Of a DNA stretch of 64,000 nucleotides, positions 19,076 through 27,999 are shown piece after piece. Both the position numbers and the translations under genes were made by a program. Positions within the stretch are counted from its first letter, which is position 1, and every line of letters starts with the position of its first letter. This stretch comes from Bryobacterales bacterium. GTDB taxonomy: Bacteria > Acidobacteriota > Terriglobia > Bryobacterales > Bryobacteraceae. The DNA lies in assembly GCA_003170295.1 (NCBI GenBank), contig PNAJ01000134.1, positions 1 to 64,000 of the forward strand, written 5' to 3'. The notes under the pieces were generated by a model that saw only the letters and a list, made by a program, of their open reading frames with translations, ran no database searches and had not been told where the DNA came from.

Positions 19076-19834
19076 CTACGAATCCCGACCCGCCGAATCC
19101 TTCCGCCCCAATTCCTCGGCGAGAATAATCGCATCGGCCAGATCCTTCATCGGACGCCGCAGCCTGCGGCTCTCATTGCGCATCCGCAGGTACGCTTCCT
19201 CTTCCGTCAGATTCTGCCTGCGCTGCAGGATGCCTTTCGCGCGCTCCACCGCCTTTCGCGTTTCGAGCTGCCGCTTCATTTCCGCTGTCTCTTCGGAAAG
19301 CCGCGCATTTTCCTCTTCGAGAAGGCTCTTCGCGATGGCGCTGCCCATCTGCTCCCCGATGAACGAAATTGTCGCGACCTCGTCCGCCGCGTGCGCGTGC
19401 GGCTCGCGATGGTGAACGTTGATCACGCCGATGGCCTTGCCCTTATTCACCAGCGGCACGGAAAGAAATGCTTCGTAGGTGTCCTCAATCAGCGCCGGGA
19501 AAATCTTGAATCGCGGATCGGCTGCCGCGTTGGTCGCCAGCGCGACGCAGGATTGATGTTCGGCTACCCATCCCGTCACGCCTTCACCCATCTTCATGCG
19601 CAAGGTTCCCAAGTCATGCGCGTGCGGCACCTGCGAGGCGCGCAGCACGAACTCACCCGTTCCCGACTCCACCAGGTATACCAGGCAGGCGTCGCATCCG
19701 GAAACTTGTGCGGTCAATCCAACGATTTCCCCGAGCATCTCGTCCAAAGACAGTTCTGAGCTGACGATCCGGCTCACTCTGTGCAATACCGAGGCATCGG
19801 AGCTTTGCGGTTCCATAATCTCAGTGGCGATCAT
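19076..19834 (-). CDS. GAF-ANTAR RNA-binding antiterminator
   Basis: A 252-residue regulator with an N-terminal GAF domain (about 15-165, including GVTGWVAEHQ and FLSVPLVNKGKAIGVINVHH) and a C-terminal ANTAR domain (about 185-240: RKAVERAKGILQRRQNLTEEEAY...RRPMKDLADAIIL). ANTAR proteins bind paired hexaloop hairpins in leaders and prevent termination; the GAF part would sense a small ligand or redox state. A coiled-coil linker joins the domains. No candidate target leader was recognised nearby. It lies divergent to thiC, 180 bases away. A second ATG six codons in (19816) is possible. Confidence 0.9.
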   Translation of the reverse strand: MIATEIMEPQSSDASVLHRVSRIVSSELSLDEMLGEIVGLTAQVSGCDACLVYLVESGTGEFVLRASQVPHAHDLGTLRMKMGEGVTGWVAEHQSCVALATNAAADPRFKIFPALIEDTYEAFLSVPLVNKGKAIGVINVHHREPHAHAADEVATISFIGEQMGSAIAKSLLEEENARLSEETAEMKRQLETRKAVERAKGILQRRQNLTEEEAYLRMRNESRRLRRPMKDLADAIILAEELGRKDSAGRDS

Positions 19835-19938
19835 AGAGGCTAGAGTAAGCCCTCAATCGCCCCCCGGTCCAATCAAAACTTTCTATGAGCTTGATGCCTG
19901 CCCACCGTCAATAGCTTACAGGCTTCAGGCCAGTATAA

Positions 19939-21402
<1,464 letters not shown>

Positions 21403-21414
21403 GTCCTCTGTGGG

Positions 21415-21471
21415 GCAGGTTGCCAACCTGCGGACCGATTGCTAATCGGTCCATCCGGGCGAGAGCCCGGA
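21415..21471 (+). repeat. Three consecutive small hairpins
   Basis: Just after thiC: hairpin 1 GCAGGTT-GCC-AACCTGC (21415-21431), hairpin 2 GACCGATT-GCT-AATCGGTC (21433-21451), hairpin 3 TCCGGGC-GAGA-GCCCGGA (21454-21471). All three stems are perfect; the third has a GNRA tetraloop. No T-run follows. The 220-base gap around it (21403-21622) holds no gene I can support. Confidence 0.8.
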
Positions 21472-21622
21472 CGCTTACGTGCCCGCCCGTTATAAGGAGG
21501 GGACATCAGTGCTTATGTCAGCGCGCTAAACGATCCCTGGCCCAGGATCCAATCCAAATCGCCAACGCGCGGTAACCTAAAGGCGGGAGTGCAGCAAATC
21601 GGGAACCATTTGAGGTGGTAAG

Positions 21623-22597
21623 ATGAGGCCCACATCGCCAATGACCGCCCTTGAAGCACGCTTCGAGCAACTACAAAGCCTAGCTGAAATCCAAGCTCTC
21701 GTTGGTGAAACTGAAGACCTCCATCTTGACGCCAAAGAGTGGCCAAGCCGCGATGACGAGGCACAACGCGTTTTGGCAAAAGCGCTATCCGGATTTTCGA
21801 ACGCCGATGGCGGCATCCTCGTCATTGGAGTTGAAGCAAGATCGGCAAGTAAAGGCGATCCCGATATTATTCATGCCTTGAAGCCAGTAGCCGACGCCAT
21901 CGGAGTGAAATCTAGGATTGAAAATCTTATTGGGAATCTTATAGAGCCTCCCCTGCCTGGTATCCGCGTTGCTGCAGTGCCCGATGTGGCAGATCAACGC
22001 TCAGGATTCGTATTGGTTTACATTCCACCAACCGATGGCCTTCCGGTTCGTTCCCGAAAGCACCGGGACTTCTTTATGCGGGTAAGCGCCGGCACATTCC
22101 CGATGGAGTATTTTCAACTCGCCGGTATGTTTGGGCAGCGACAACGTCCAGTTCTTTCGCTTTGGACGCAAATGGGCAGGACTAAGGCCGACGTGGGCGC
22201 ATCGTATTGGGAAAGAGAGTTTCTTGTGGGCATTGTGAACTCTGGGCGCGGAATCGCGAAGTTCCCTAGTCTTCGGTTTCCCCAGGTGCCGGGTATCAAT
22301 TTGGCAGATTATGGGCTTGATGGAGCTTCTCATTGGGGACTTCCGAAGCGTGCCACAAGCCAAGGCTCGATTTTATTCGGCGGCGGCGCTGGCGACGTAA
22401 TTTATCCGGGCACCCATCTCGAAGTTGCCAAGCTGACCCAGCGCTCTCAGGTGTCAGAATGGCAGCGTGTCGGAGCAGCATCCCCGGTTCAATACTTTCC
22501 AGAATTTCAGTTTGTAGCCGGATTAGCGGCGGATGGTGTGCCATACGAGACTTTCTCATTTACGCTGGAGCGGGATGACTCGTTGGGGATGGTTTAA
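21623..22597 (+). CDS. AlbA_2/Schlafen-type putative ATP-binding protein
   Basis: A 324-residue protein. Residues about 25-175 look like the Schlafen AlbA_2 domain: LHLDAKEWPS, AKALSGFSNADGGILVIGVE, IVYIPP-type strand VLVYIPPTDGLPVRSRKHRDFFMRVSAGT. The C-terminal half is unrecognised. Such proteins are common in variable regions and some act in defence or as regulators, so I give no exact function. It sits alone between thiC and small orphan genes. An alternative ATG lies six codons downstream (21641). Base composition appears less GC-rich than neighbours, consistent with acquisition. Confidence 0.78.
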   Translation: MRPTSPMTALEARFEQLQSLAEIQALVGETEDLHLDAKEWPSRDDEAQRVLAKALSGFSNADGGILVIGVEARSASKGDPDIIHALKPVADAIGVKSRIENLIGNLIEPPLPGIRVAAVPDVADQRSGFVLVYIPPTDGLPVRSRKHRDFFMRVSAGTFPMEYFQLAGMFGQRQRPVLSLWTQMGRTKADVGASYWEREFLVGIVNSGRGIAKFPSLRFPQVPGINLADYGLDGASHWGLPKRATSQGSILFGGGAGDVIYPGTHLEVAKLTQRSQVSEWQRVGAASPVQYFPEFQFVAGLAADGVPYETFSFTLERDDSLGMV

Positions 22598-22658
22598 TCG
22601 TTAAGGGGAGAACTGGGGACCACGTGCCTCACCTCAGCCCATCCGTTACACTAACTCT

Positions 22659-22877
22659 ATGACGGAGACCCAACTCATCACGGTAGCGCTGACCACGGTC
22701 CCCACGATGATTGTCATCCTCATCGGCATCCTGATCAACAACGCCCGCTTGACCGATGTCAAGGAAGCTCTTCGCGCCGAAATGGACAAGAACCAAAGCG
22801 AGATGCTCCACCGCGTAGGCGATCTCGACACCCGTCTAACCCGCATCGAGAACGGTCTGGGAATGAACCGCGGCTAA
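22659..22877 (+). CDS. Small membrane protein with coiled-coil tail
   Basis: A 72-residue protein: one membrane helix (about residues 6-28, ITVALTTVPTMIVILIGILI) followed by a heptad-rich charged helix (LTDVKEALRAEMDKNQSEM and VGDLDTRLTRIENGL). The pattern suggests a membrane-anchored coiled coil, but no family is recognised. A TACACT box six bases upstream of the ATG may be a -10 element. Short, yet the amino-acid pattern is clean and the opposite-strand frames lack such structure, so I think it is real. Confidence 0.62.
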   Translation: MTETQLITVALTTVPTMIVILIGILINNARLTDVKEALRAEMDKNQSEMLHRVGDLDTRLTRIENGLGMNRG

Positions 22878-23005
22878 ATCGCAAACTCAATCTCCCGCCG
22901 ATTCCTAAACTAAAATCCGACCAACTCCCCGATTTTCAACCACCTCCCACTTCCGCCCGCTCCCTCCCGATCCTCCCGATGGTATACCAAGCCAGAAGGA
23001 CTCAT

Positions 23006-23677
23006 ATGTCAGAACTCTTAACAAAAGACCGCACCGAAATTAACCGAGCAAACGCGCAACACTCTACCGGCCCCAAAACAGACGCCGGCAAACAACGATC
23101 TTCCCTAAACGCCCTCCGCCACGGCCTAACCGGCCAACTCGTGGTCATGCCCACCGAGGACTTGCACGCCTACCAGCGCCACCTCGCCTCCTTCACCGAC
23201 GAGTATCATCCCAAGGAGGCAACCGAAGCCCATCTCGTGCAAGCCCTGGCCGACGCCTCCTGGCGCCTCAACCGCGTCGCGATTTTAGAGGCGAATCTCC
23301 TCACCCTCGCCGCCGCCCATCAACCCAACCCTCTCAACGACGCCCCCGGCGAGGTGCAGGACGCCATGGCCATCGTCGCGTCTCTAGAAAGCCAGTCGAA
23401 AGCCCTGGCCAACCTGAGCCTCCACAGCCAGCGCCTCTCCCGTCAATTTGAAAACACCGTCGCTCAGCTCCGCGAGCTCCAGAAAACCCGGCTGGCCCAT
23501 GAAGATAGCGAACTCGAGAACCTCCTCGACATCATGGAAATGTACGAAGAGAAAGGAGAAACCTACGACCCATCCGAAGATGGCTTCGTTTTTTCACAAG
23601 CTCAAATCAAGCAGGCCATCCTCGCCCGCAATCGCGAACGCCGGTTAGAAGAAGCCTACGAAAGCAGCGCCGGGTGA
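23006..23677 (+). CDS. STGPKT-motif orphan protein
   Basis: A 223-residue protein starting with a conserved-looking block (INRANAQHSTGPKTDAGK, then SSLNALRHGLTG) followed by a long helical region (ATEAHLVQALADASWRLNRV, SQRLSRQFENTVAQLRELQ) and an acidic tail. I recall this block from multi-copy orphan genes in Acidobacteriota and Planctomycetes; no function is known to me. The start is the ATG at 23006 rather than an in-frame ATG at 22979, as the block begins soon after. It is preceded by a pyrimidine-rich 100-base stretch with no feature. Confidence 0.75.
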   Translation: MSELLTKDRTEINRANAQHSTGPKTDAGKQRSSLNALRHGLTGQLVVMPTEDLHAYQRHLASFTDEYHPKEATEAHLVQALADASWRLNRVAILEANLLTLAAAHQPNPLNDAPGEVQDAMAIVASLESQSKALANLSLHSQRLSRQFENTVAQLRELQKTRLAHEDSELENLLDIMEMYEEKGETYDPSEDGFVFSQAQIKQAILARNRERRLEEAYESSAG

Positions 23678-23715
23678 TCGATAAACCAGCCTGTCTGAGA
23701 ATGTAAAATGAGGAC

Positions 23716-24441
23716 GTGAAATTCAGCACCATCTTCCTCACCATTCTTGCGTCTATTCCACTCGCGGCGCAGGACCCTCCCTCGCCCCTCGTCTATATTT
23801 ATCGGGAACAAATCAAGCCCGGCAAAATCGCGAGATACGTGCAGATTGAGGAAGCCGCGGCAACCTTCTGCGCTAAGGCTAAGTGCCCCAATCCCTATCT
23901 CGCCATCAGCTCGTTCACCGGACCCAACGAAGCGTGGTGGATCAACGGCTTCGATACCCCGGACACCATGGAAAAAGTCATGCACGACTACGCCGCCAAT
24001 CAGGAAATCACGCAGGAACTGAATTCCGTCGCCGAGCAAAAAGCCGACCTCGCATTTCCCGCCTCGATTCTCCTCGCCCGATTCCGACCCGACATGAGTT
24101 TCTACACAACGCCCATCCCTCCGCGATACTTCTCGATTTCGATAGTTCGCGTTCTCCCCGGTCATGTCGCAGCCTTCGCTAATGCGCGAATACGCTCCAA
24201 AGCCGCACTGGAGCGCGCCGGCAGGCCGCAATGGGTTTATCAAGTAACATCCGGGACCGACGACGTCACCTTCCTCATCATGACTCCTGCTCGCACCATG
24301 CAGGAAATTCAGACCACGCCCGACGACGCTAGCGACGCTATCGTAAGTTCCGAAACTCGCCTCTACGCCGTGAGTCCTTCGATGAGCATGCCCGCACAAA
24401 GCTGGATCGATGCCGACCCCGAGTTCTGGAAGCGACCGTAG
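23716..24441 (+). CDS. Secreted protein with two dimeric alpha-beta barrel-like halves
   Basis: A 241-residue protein with a GTG start (23716) and a signal peptide (VKFSTIFLTILASIPLAAQ). The two halves look alike: VYIYREQIKPGKIARYVQIE and SISIVRVLPGHVAAFANARI both resemble the first strand-helix of NIPSNAP/antibiotic-monooxygenase-type domains. That fold reading is inference. It is followed 14 bases later by the tldD-like gene and might share its transcript, but has no obvious functional link. Confidence 0.7.
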   Translation: MKFSTIFLTILASIPLAAQDPPSPLVYIYREQIKPGKIARYVQIEEAAATFCAKAKCPNPYLAISSFTGPNEAWWINGFDTPDTMEKVMHDYAANQEITQELNSVAEQKADLAFPASILLARFRPDMSFYTTPIPPRYFSISIVRVLPGHVAAFANARIRSKAALERAGRPQWVYQVTSGTDDVTFLIMTPARTMQEIQTTPDDASDAIVSSETRLYAVSPSMSMPAQSWIDADPEFWKRP

Positions 24442-24455
24442 TAAACTAACCTCTT

Positions 24456-26021
24456 ATGCTCACCCGCCGGCATTTCCTCGCCGCCTCCACCGCTGCCTTC
24501 GCCGCGAACTTGTTTGGCGCGCCGAAGGATTCGAAAACTCCTCCGCCCGAATTGGAAAAACTAGGTGCGGTCGCCCTGCGCGAAGCCAAAAAATACAAAG
24601 CCACGTATTGCGATATCCGGATCGTCCGCCTGCGCGATCAGCGCATCGGTCTCCGCGTGCAATCGGAGCGCGGCACCGGACGCGTCATCTCGGTCCCCAA
24701 CGTAGGCGAGGACGCGACTTTCGGATTCGGCGTTCGCGTCATCGTCAACGGCGCGTGGGGATTCGCCGCCTCGCCGGTCGTGACCCCCGAAGAAATCGCG
24801 CGCATCACCGGCGAAGCCGTCATCGTCGCGAAAGCTAACGCGAGCATCCAGCCGAAACCCGTGCAACTCGCCCGCGTAAAAGCGTATCGCGACGTTTGGG
24901 TAACGCCTCATGAAAAAGATCCGTTCACCGTTTCGATGCAGGAAAAAATCGATCTCCTCCAGCGCGTCTGCAACGAGATCAAGAAAAATCAAAAGGTCCA
25001 GAGCGGCAACGCGAATATCAATTTCCGCACCGAAGACAAGTATTTCGCGTCGTCCGAAAACTCCTCCATCCAGCAGTTGATCATTCAGATTTACGGCTCG
25101 GCTTCGGCCACGGCAGTCGATCGCGACGCCGGTACGTCGGCCACGCGCAACTATACCCCCACGCAAGCTTCCGCCGGTTGGGAATACGTGCCGGAGATGA
25201 ACCTCGAAGAAAACGCCACCCGCCTGCGTGAAGAAGTCATCGAGCATCTCAACGCCCCCGCCGTGAAGCCCGGCAAAAAAGATTTGCTCCTCATGCCGAA
25301 CCATCTGATGCTCACGATTCACGAAAGCGTCGCGCATCCCACCGAGCTCGATCGCGCGCTCGGCTACGAAGCGAATTACGCCGGCACCAGCTACATCACG
25401 CCCGATAAAATCGGCAAGCGCATCGCCAGCGAACATTGCACCTTCATCGGCGACCGCACGCAAGCGCGTGGTTTGGGCACCTGCGGCTACGACGACGATG
25501 GCGTCAAAACCAGCGAATTCACCATCATCGACAAGGGCATTTTCCGCAACTACCAAACCACGCGCGAGCAGGCGATCCTGGTCGGCGATAAAGAATCGCA
25601 CGGCTGCTGCCAAGCCGATTCGTGGGCGACGGTCCCGTTCCAGCGCATGCCGAACGTGTGGCTCAAAGCGGGTCCCAAGGAAACCACGATGGAGGATCTC
25701 ATCGCGGGTATCGACGATGGCGTGTTGATCGACGGCCGCGGCAGTTACTCCATCGATCAGCAGCGCTACAATTTCCAATTCGGTGGCGACGCGTTCTGGG
25801 AAATCAAGGGCGGCAAACGGCGCGGCATGATTTCGCGCGTTTCATATCAGGCCCGGACTCCTGATTTCTGGCAAGCCTGTGACGGCACTGCAGGACCCGC
25901 GTATTGGCGCCAATTCGGCACCACCGGCGACGCGAAAGGCGAGCCGACGCAAATCAATTCCATCAGCCACGGCTGCTCCCCGACGCGCTTCCGCAATATC
26001 GACGTCATTCTCACGGACTAA
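24456..26021 (+). CDS. Tat-exported TldD-family metalloprotease
   Basis: A 521-residue TldD homologue. The N-terminus LTRRHFLAASTAAFAAN is a Tat signal, so unlike Escherichia coli TldD this copy should be exported folded. The metalloprotease motif is HESVAHPTELDR (about residues 288-299), the HExxxH arrangement of the family, and a later HGCCQ/DSW block is near the expected third-ligand region. TldD works with TldE on modified or unfolded peptides. Its stop (26019-26021) lies one base before the ATG of the tldE-like gene, so the two form an operon. Confidence 0.9.
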   Translation: MLTRRHFLAASTAAFAANLFGAPKDSKTPPPELEKLGAVALREAKKYKATYCDIRIVRLRDQRIGLRVQSERGTGRVISVPNVGEDATFGFGVRVIVNGAWGFAASPVVTPEEIARITGEAVIVAKANASIQPKPVQLARVKAYRDVWVTPHEKDPFTVSMQEKIDLLQRVCNEIKKNQKVQSGNANINFRTEDKYFASSENSSIQQLIIQIYGSASATAVDRDAGTSATRNYTPTQASAGWEYVPEMNLEENATRLREEVIEHLNAPAVKPGKKDLLLMPNHLMLTIHESVAHPTELDRALGYEANYAGTSYITPDKIGKRIASEHCTFIGDRTQARGLGTCGYDDDGVKTSEFTIIDKGIFRNYQTTREQAILVGDKESHGCCQADSWATVPFQRMPNVWLKAGPKETTMEDLIAGIDDGVLIDGRGSYSIDQQRYNFQFGGDAFWEIKGGKRRGMISRVSYQARTPDFWQACDGTAGPAYWRQFGTTGDAKGEPTQINSISHGCSPTRFRNIDVILTD

Positions 26022-26022
26022 T

Positions 26023-27393
26023 ATGCTGACTCAGGACGAAGCACAGAAAATCGCAAAAAAAGTTCTCGGCATGTCGACATTCCCCGAATGCCAGGTGACC
26101 ATCACCTCGCAGGAGCAGGCGTATACGCGATTCGCCAACAACGGCATCACCACCGCGTCGTTCGCGTTGCGGCATAACCTGTCGATCGTCACCACGCGCG
26201 ACGCCCGCACGGGTTCGTACTCGACCAACGACCTCGACGACGACTCCCTGCGTGCGGCAGTTAAGAAAGCCGAAGAACTCGCCGCCTTGACGCCGCAAAA
26301 CTCCGAGCGCCTCAGCCCCGTCGGTCCCCAGCAATTTCCCAAAACATTCGACTACGATGAGCAAACCGCCACCGCGCGATCGCCCGAAATGATCCCGCAT
26401 GTCAAAACGATAATCGACGCCGCGACCAAGCAGAAGCTAGTCGCCGCAGGACTGGTCGAGCGCTCCCATCGTATAACCGCCATCGCCAACAACGCCGGGC
26501 TGTTCGGATTCCACAACTCCAGCGACTCGCAGCTGACGACGACGATCCGCATGGCCGATGGATCGAGCTCCGGATGGGCCGGGCAGCCGTCGATGAAGCT
26601 TTCCGAAATCGACAGCGCGCATCTCGCCGCCGGAGCCATCGAAAAATGCAGGCGATGGAAAAACCCGCAGAAGCTAGCCCCCGGCAACTTCACCGTTGTT
26701 CTCGAACCCACGGCCACCGGAGATTTGGTGCGCCTAATGACCGGTGCATTCTCGGCGCGCTCCACCGAAGAAGGCCGAACATTTTTGTCAAAGCGCGGCG
26801 GCGGCACGCTACTCGGCGAAAAAGTGTTTCCCGAATTCGTAACCTTGCGCAGCGATCCGTTCGATCCGCGCCAGCCCTCGTCGCCATGGACCGGCGACTG
26901 GCTGCCCACCAGCGCGCTCAAGTACATCGATAAAGGCGTGATCGCGAATCTCGGTTACGATCGCTATTGGGCCGAAAAAACCGGCAAAAAACCCAACGGC
27001 GGAGGAGGCGGCGGTGGTCGCGGCGGTGGTGGTGGATTCGGCGGCGGAGCAGGCAGCCTCATTATGGAGGGCACCGACGCGCCGCTAGAAAAGCTGATCG
27101 CCTCAGTAGAGCGCGGTCTTCTAGTCACCCACTTCTGGTATATCCGAGGAGTGAATCAGCAGACGCTGCAAAACACTGGCCTCACGCGCGACGGCCTGTT
27201 CCTGATCGAGAACGGAAAAATCACGACGCCGATCATGAATTTCCGCTTCAACGAAAGCCCCGTGCGATTGTTGAAGAACACAAAAATGGTAGGCCAAACC
27301 GCCCGAGTGCGGGGCCTGGAAGGCGGCATGATGGTCGCCCCGGCAATCGTAGCGTCAGATTTTCCTCTGACCTCGCTTTCCGATGCAATCTGA
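26023..27393 (+). CDS. TldE/PmbA-family partner protein
   Basis: A 456-residue PmbA/TldE-type protein, the non-catalytic partner in the TldD/TldE proteolytic pair. Seen: MLTQDEAQKIAKKVLGMS start, NNGITTASFALRHNLSI, GLVERSHRITAIANNAGLFGFH, and a C-terminal GRVRGLEGGMM-like stretch (RVRGLEGGMMVAPAIV). A Gly-rich insert (GGGGGGGRGGGGGFGGG, about residues 327-343) is unusual. It lacks the Tat signal of its partner, so it is either cytoplasmic or carried out with TldD as a complex. An open frame from 25879 only extends into tldD; the ATG 26023 is used. Confidence 0.88.
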   Translation: MLTQDEAQKIAKKVLGMSTFPECQVTITSQEQAYTRFANNGITTASFALRHNLSIVTTRDARTGSYSTNDLDDDSLRAAVKKAEELAALTPQNSERLSPVGPQQFPKTFDYDEQTATARSPEMIPHVKTIIDAATKQKLVAAGLVERSHRITAIANNAGLFGFHNSSDSQLTTTIRMADGSSSGWAGQPSMKLSEIDSAHLAAGAIEKCRRWKNPQKLAPGNFTVVLEPTATGDLVRLMTGAFSARSTEEGRTFLSKRGGGTLLGEKVFPEFVTLRSDPFDPRQPSSPWTGDWLPTSALKYIDKGVIANLGYDRYWAEKTGKKPNGGGGGGGRGGGGGFGGGAGSLIMEGTDAPLEKLIASVERGLLVTHFWYIRGVNQQTLQNTGLTRDGLFLIENGKITTPIMNFRFNESPVRLLKNTKMVGQTARVRGLEGGMMVAPAIVASDFPLTSLSDAI

Positions 27394-27396
27394 CAC

Positions 27397-27472
27397 CGCT
27401 CCCTTTGGTCACGGCTCGGAATCGACGCTATCTGTTATCGGATGCTCTACCGAGCCGCGACCACAGGGAGCG
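27397..27472. repeat. Long imperfect palindrome, copy 1
   Basis: Arms 27397-27419 and 27450-27472 match at about 21 of 23 positions (CGCTCCCT...GGTC...GGCTCGG and its complement) with a 30-base loop. A related element at 50507-50581 shares arms and the flanking GCACTCCG. Here it lies between convergent tldE and lipoprotein genes and could fold as a strong terminator-like hairpin. Confidence 0.8.
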
Positions 27473-27483
27473 GAGTGCTGCGT

Positions 27484-27999
27484 TTACTGCTTCGCGACCA
27501 GCCCAATCGTCTTCACAATAAGCGCTAGCTCCCTCTTGTCCTGATCCGTCGGCCCCAACCTCTTGTCCGTCGAAAACTCCACGGTGACGACATCCAACCC
27601 CAACGCCGAAGCAGGCACGTCGTGCGAATAAGTAAAATCACCAGCCTGCGAAAATGTTTCGGGAGCCACCGCAGTCCCGTTCACCGTCGCGCTGACCGTC
27701 ACCGGACCCAATTTCGCAATCGCGTCATGCAGCGTGAAGGTTAGTTCCAGCCTAGCGCCGTTCTGCGCCGCGCCCTCCGGAGGCCGCAGCACTACCGAGA
27801 ATCTCGATGTGCTCCAGCGCCAGGCGTCCGCCTCAACGCTCGAAAACCCGCGCACCAGTTGCGCCGAATCCGCCGGGTCCGCTACGTTGACGACGCTCGC
27901 CATGCCATCCTCTCTCGCTTTCACTTTCTTCTTGCGACGGCATCCGGAACCAAACGCCACAAACGCCAGCAGCACGAACGCTGCCATCAGTCTCCGCAC
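27484..27999 (-). CDS. Putative lipoprotein, unknown function
   Basis: A 171-residue lipoprotein. From the GTG at 27999 it reads VRRLMAAFVLLAFVAFGSGC, a lipoprotein signal with lipobox FGSGC, followed by a basic RRKKKVK linker and a beta-rich domain without recognised family. The GTG is chosen because GAGGTGG lies four bases upstream; an upstream TTG (28020) and an inner ATG (27987, overlapping the preceding stop as TGATG) are alternatives. It overlaps the 3' end of the molybdopterin oxidoreductase gene, so the two are co-expressed. Confidence 0.78.
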   Translation of the reverse strand: MRRLMAAFVLLAFVAFGSGCRRKKKVKAREDGMASVVNVADPADSAQLVRGFSSVEADAWRWSTSRFSVVLRPPEGAAQNGARLELTFTLHDAIAKLGPVTVSATVNGTAVAPETFSQAGDFTYSHDVPASALGLDVVTVEFSTDKRLGPTDQDKRELALIVKTIGLVAKQ

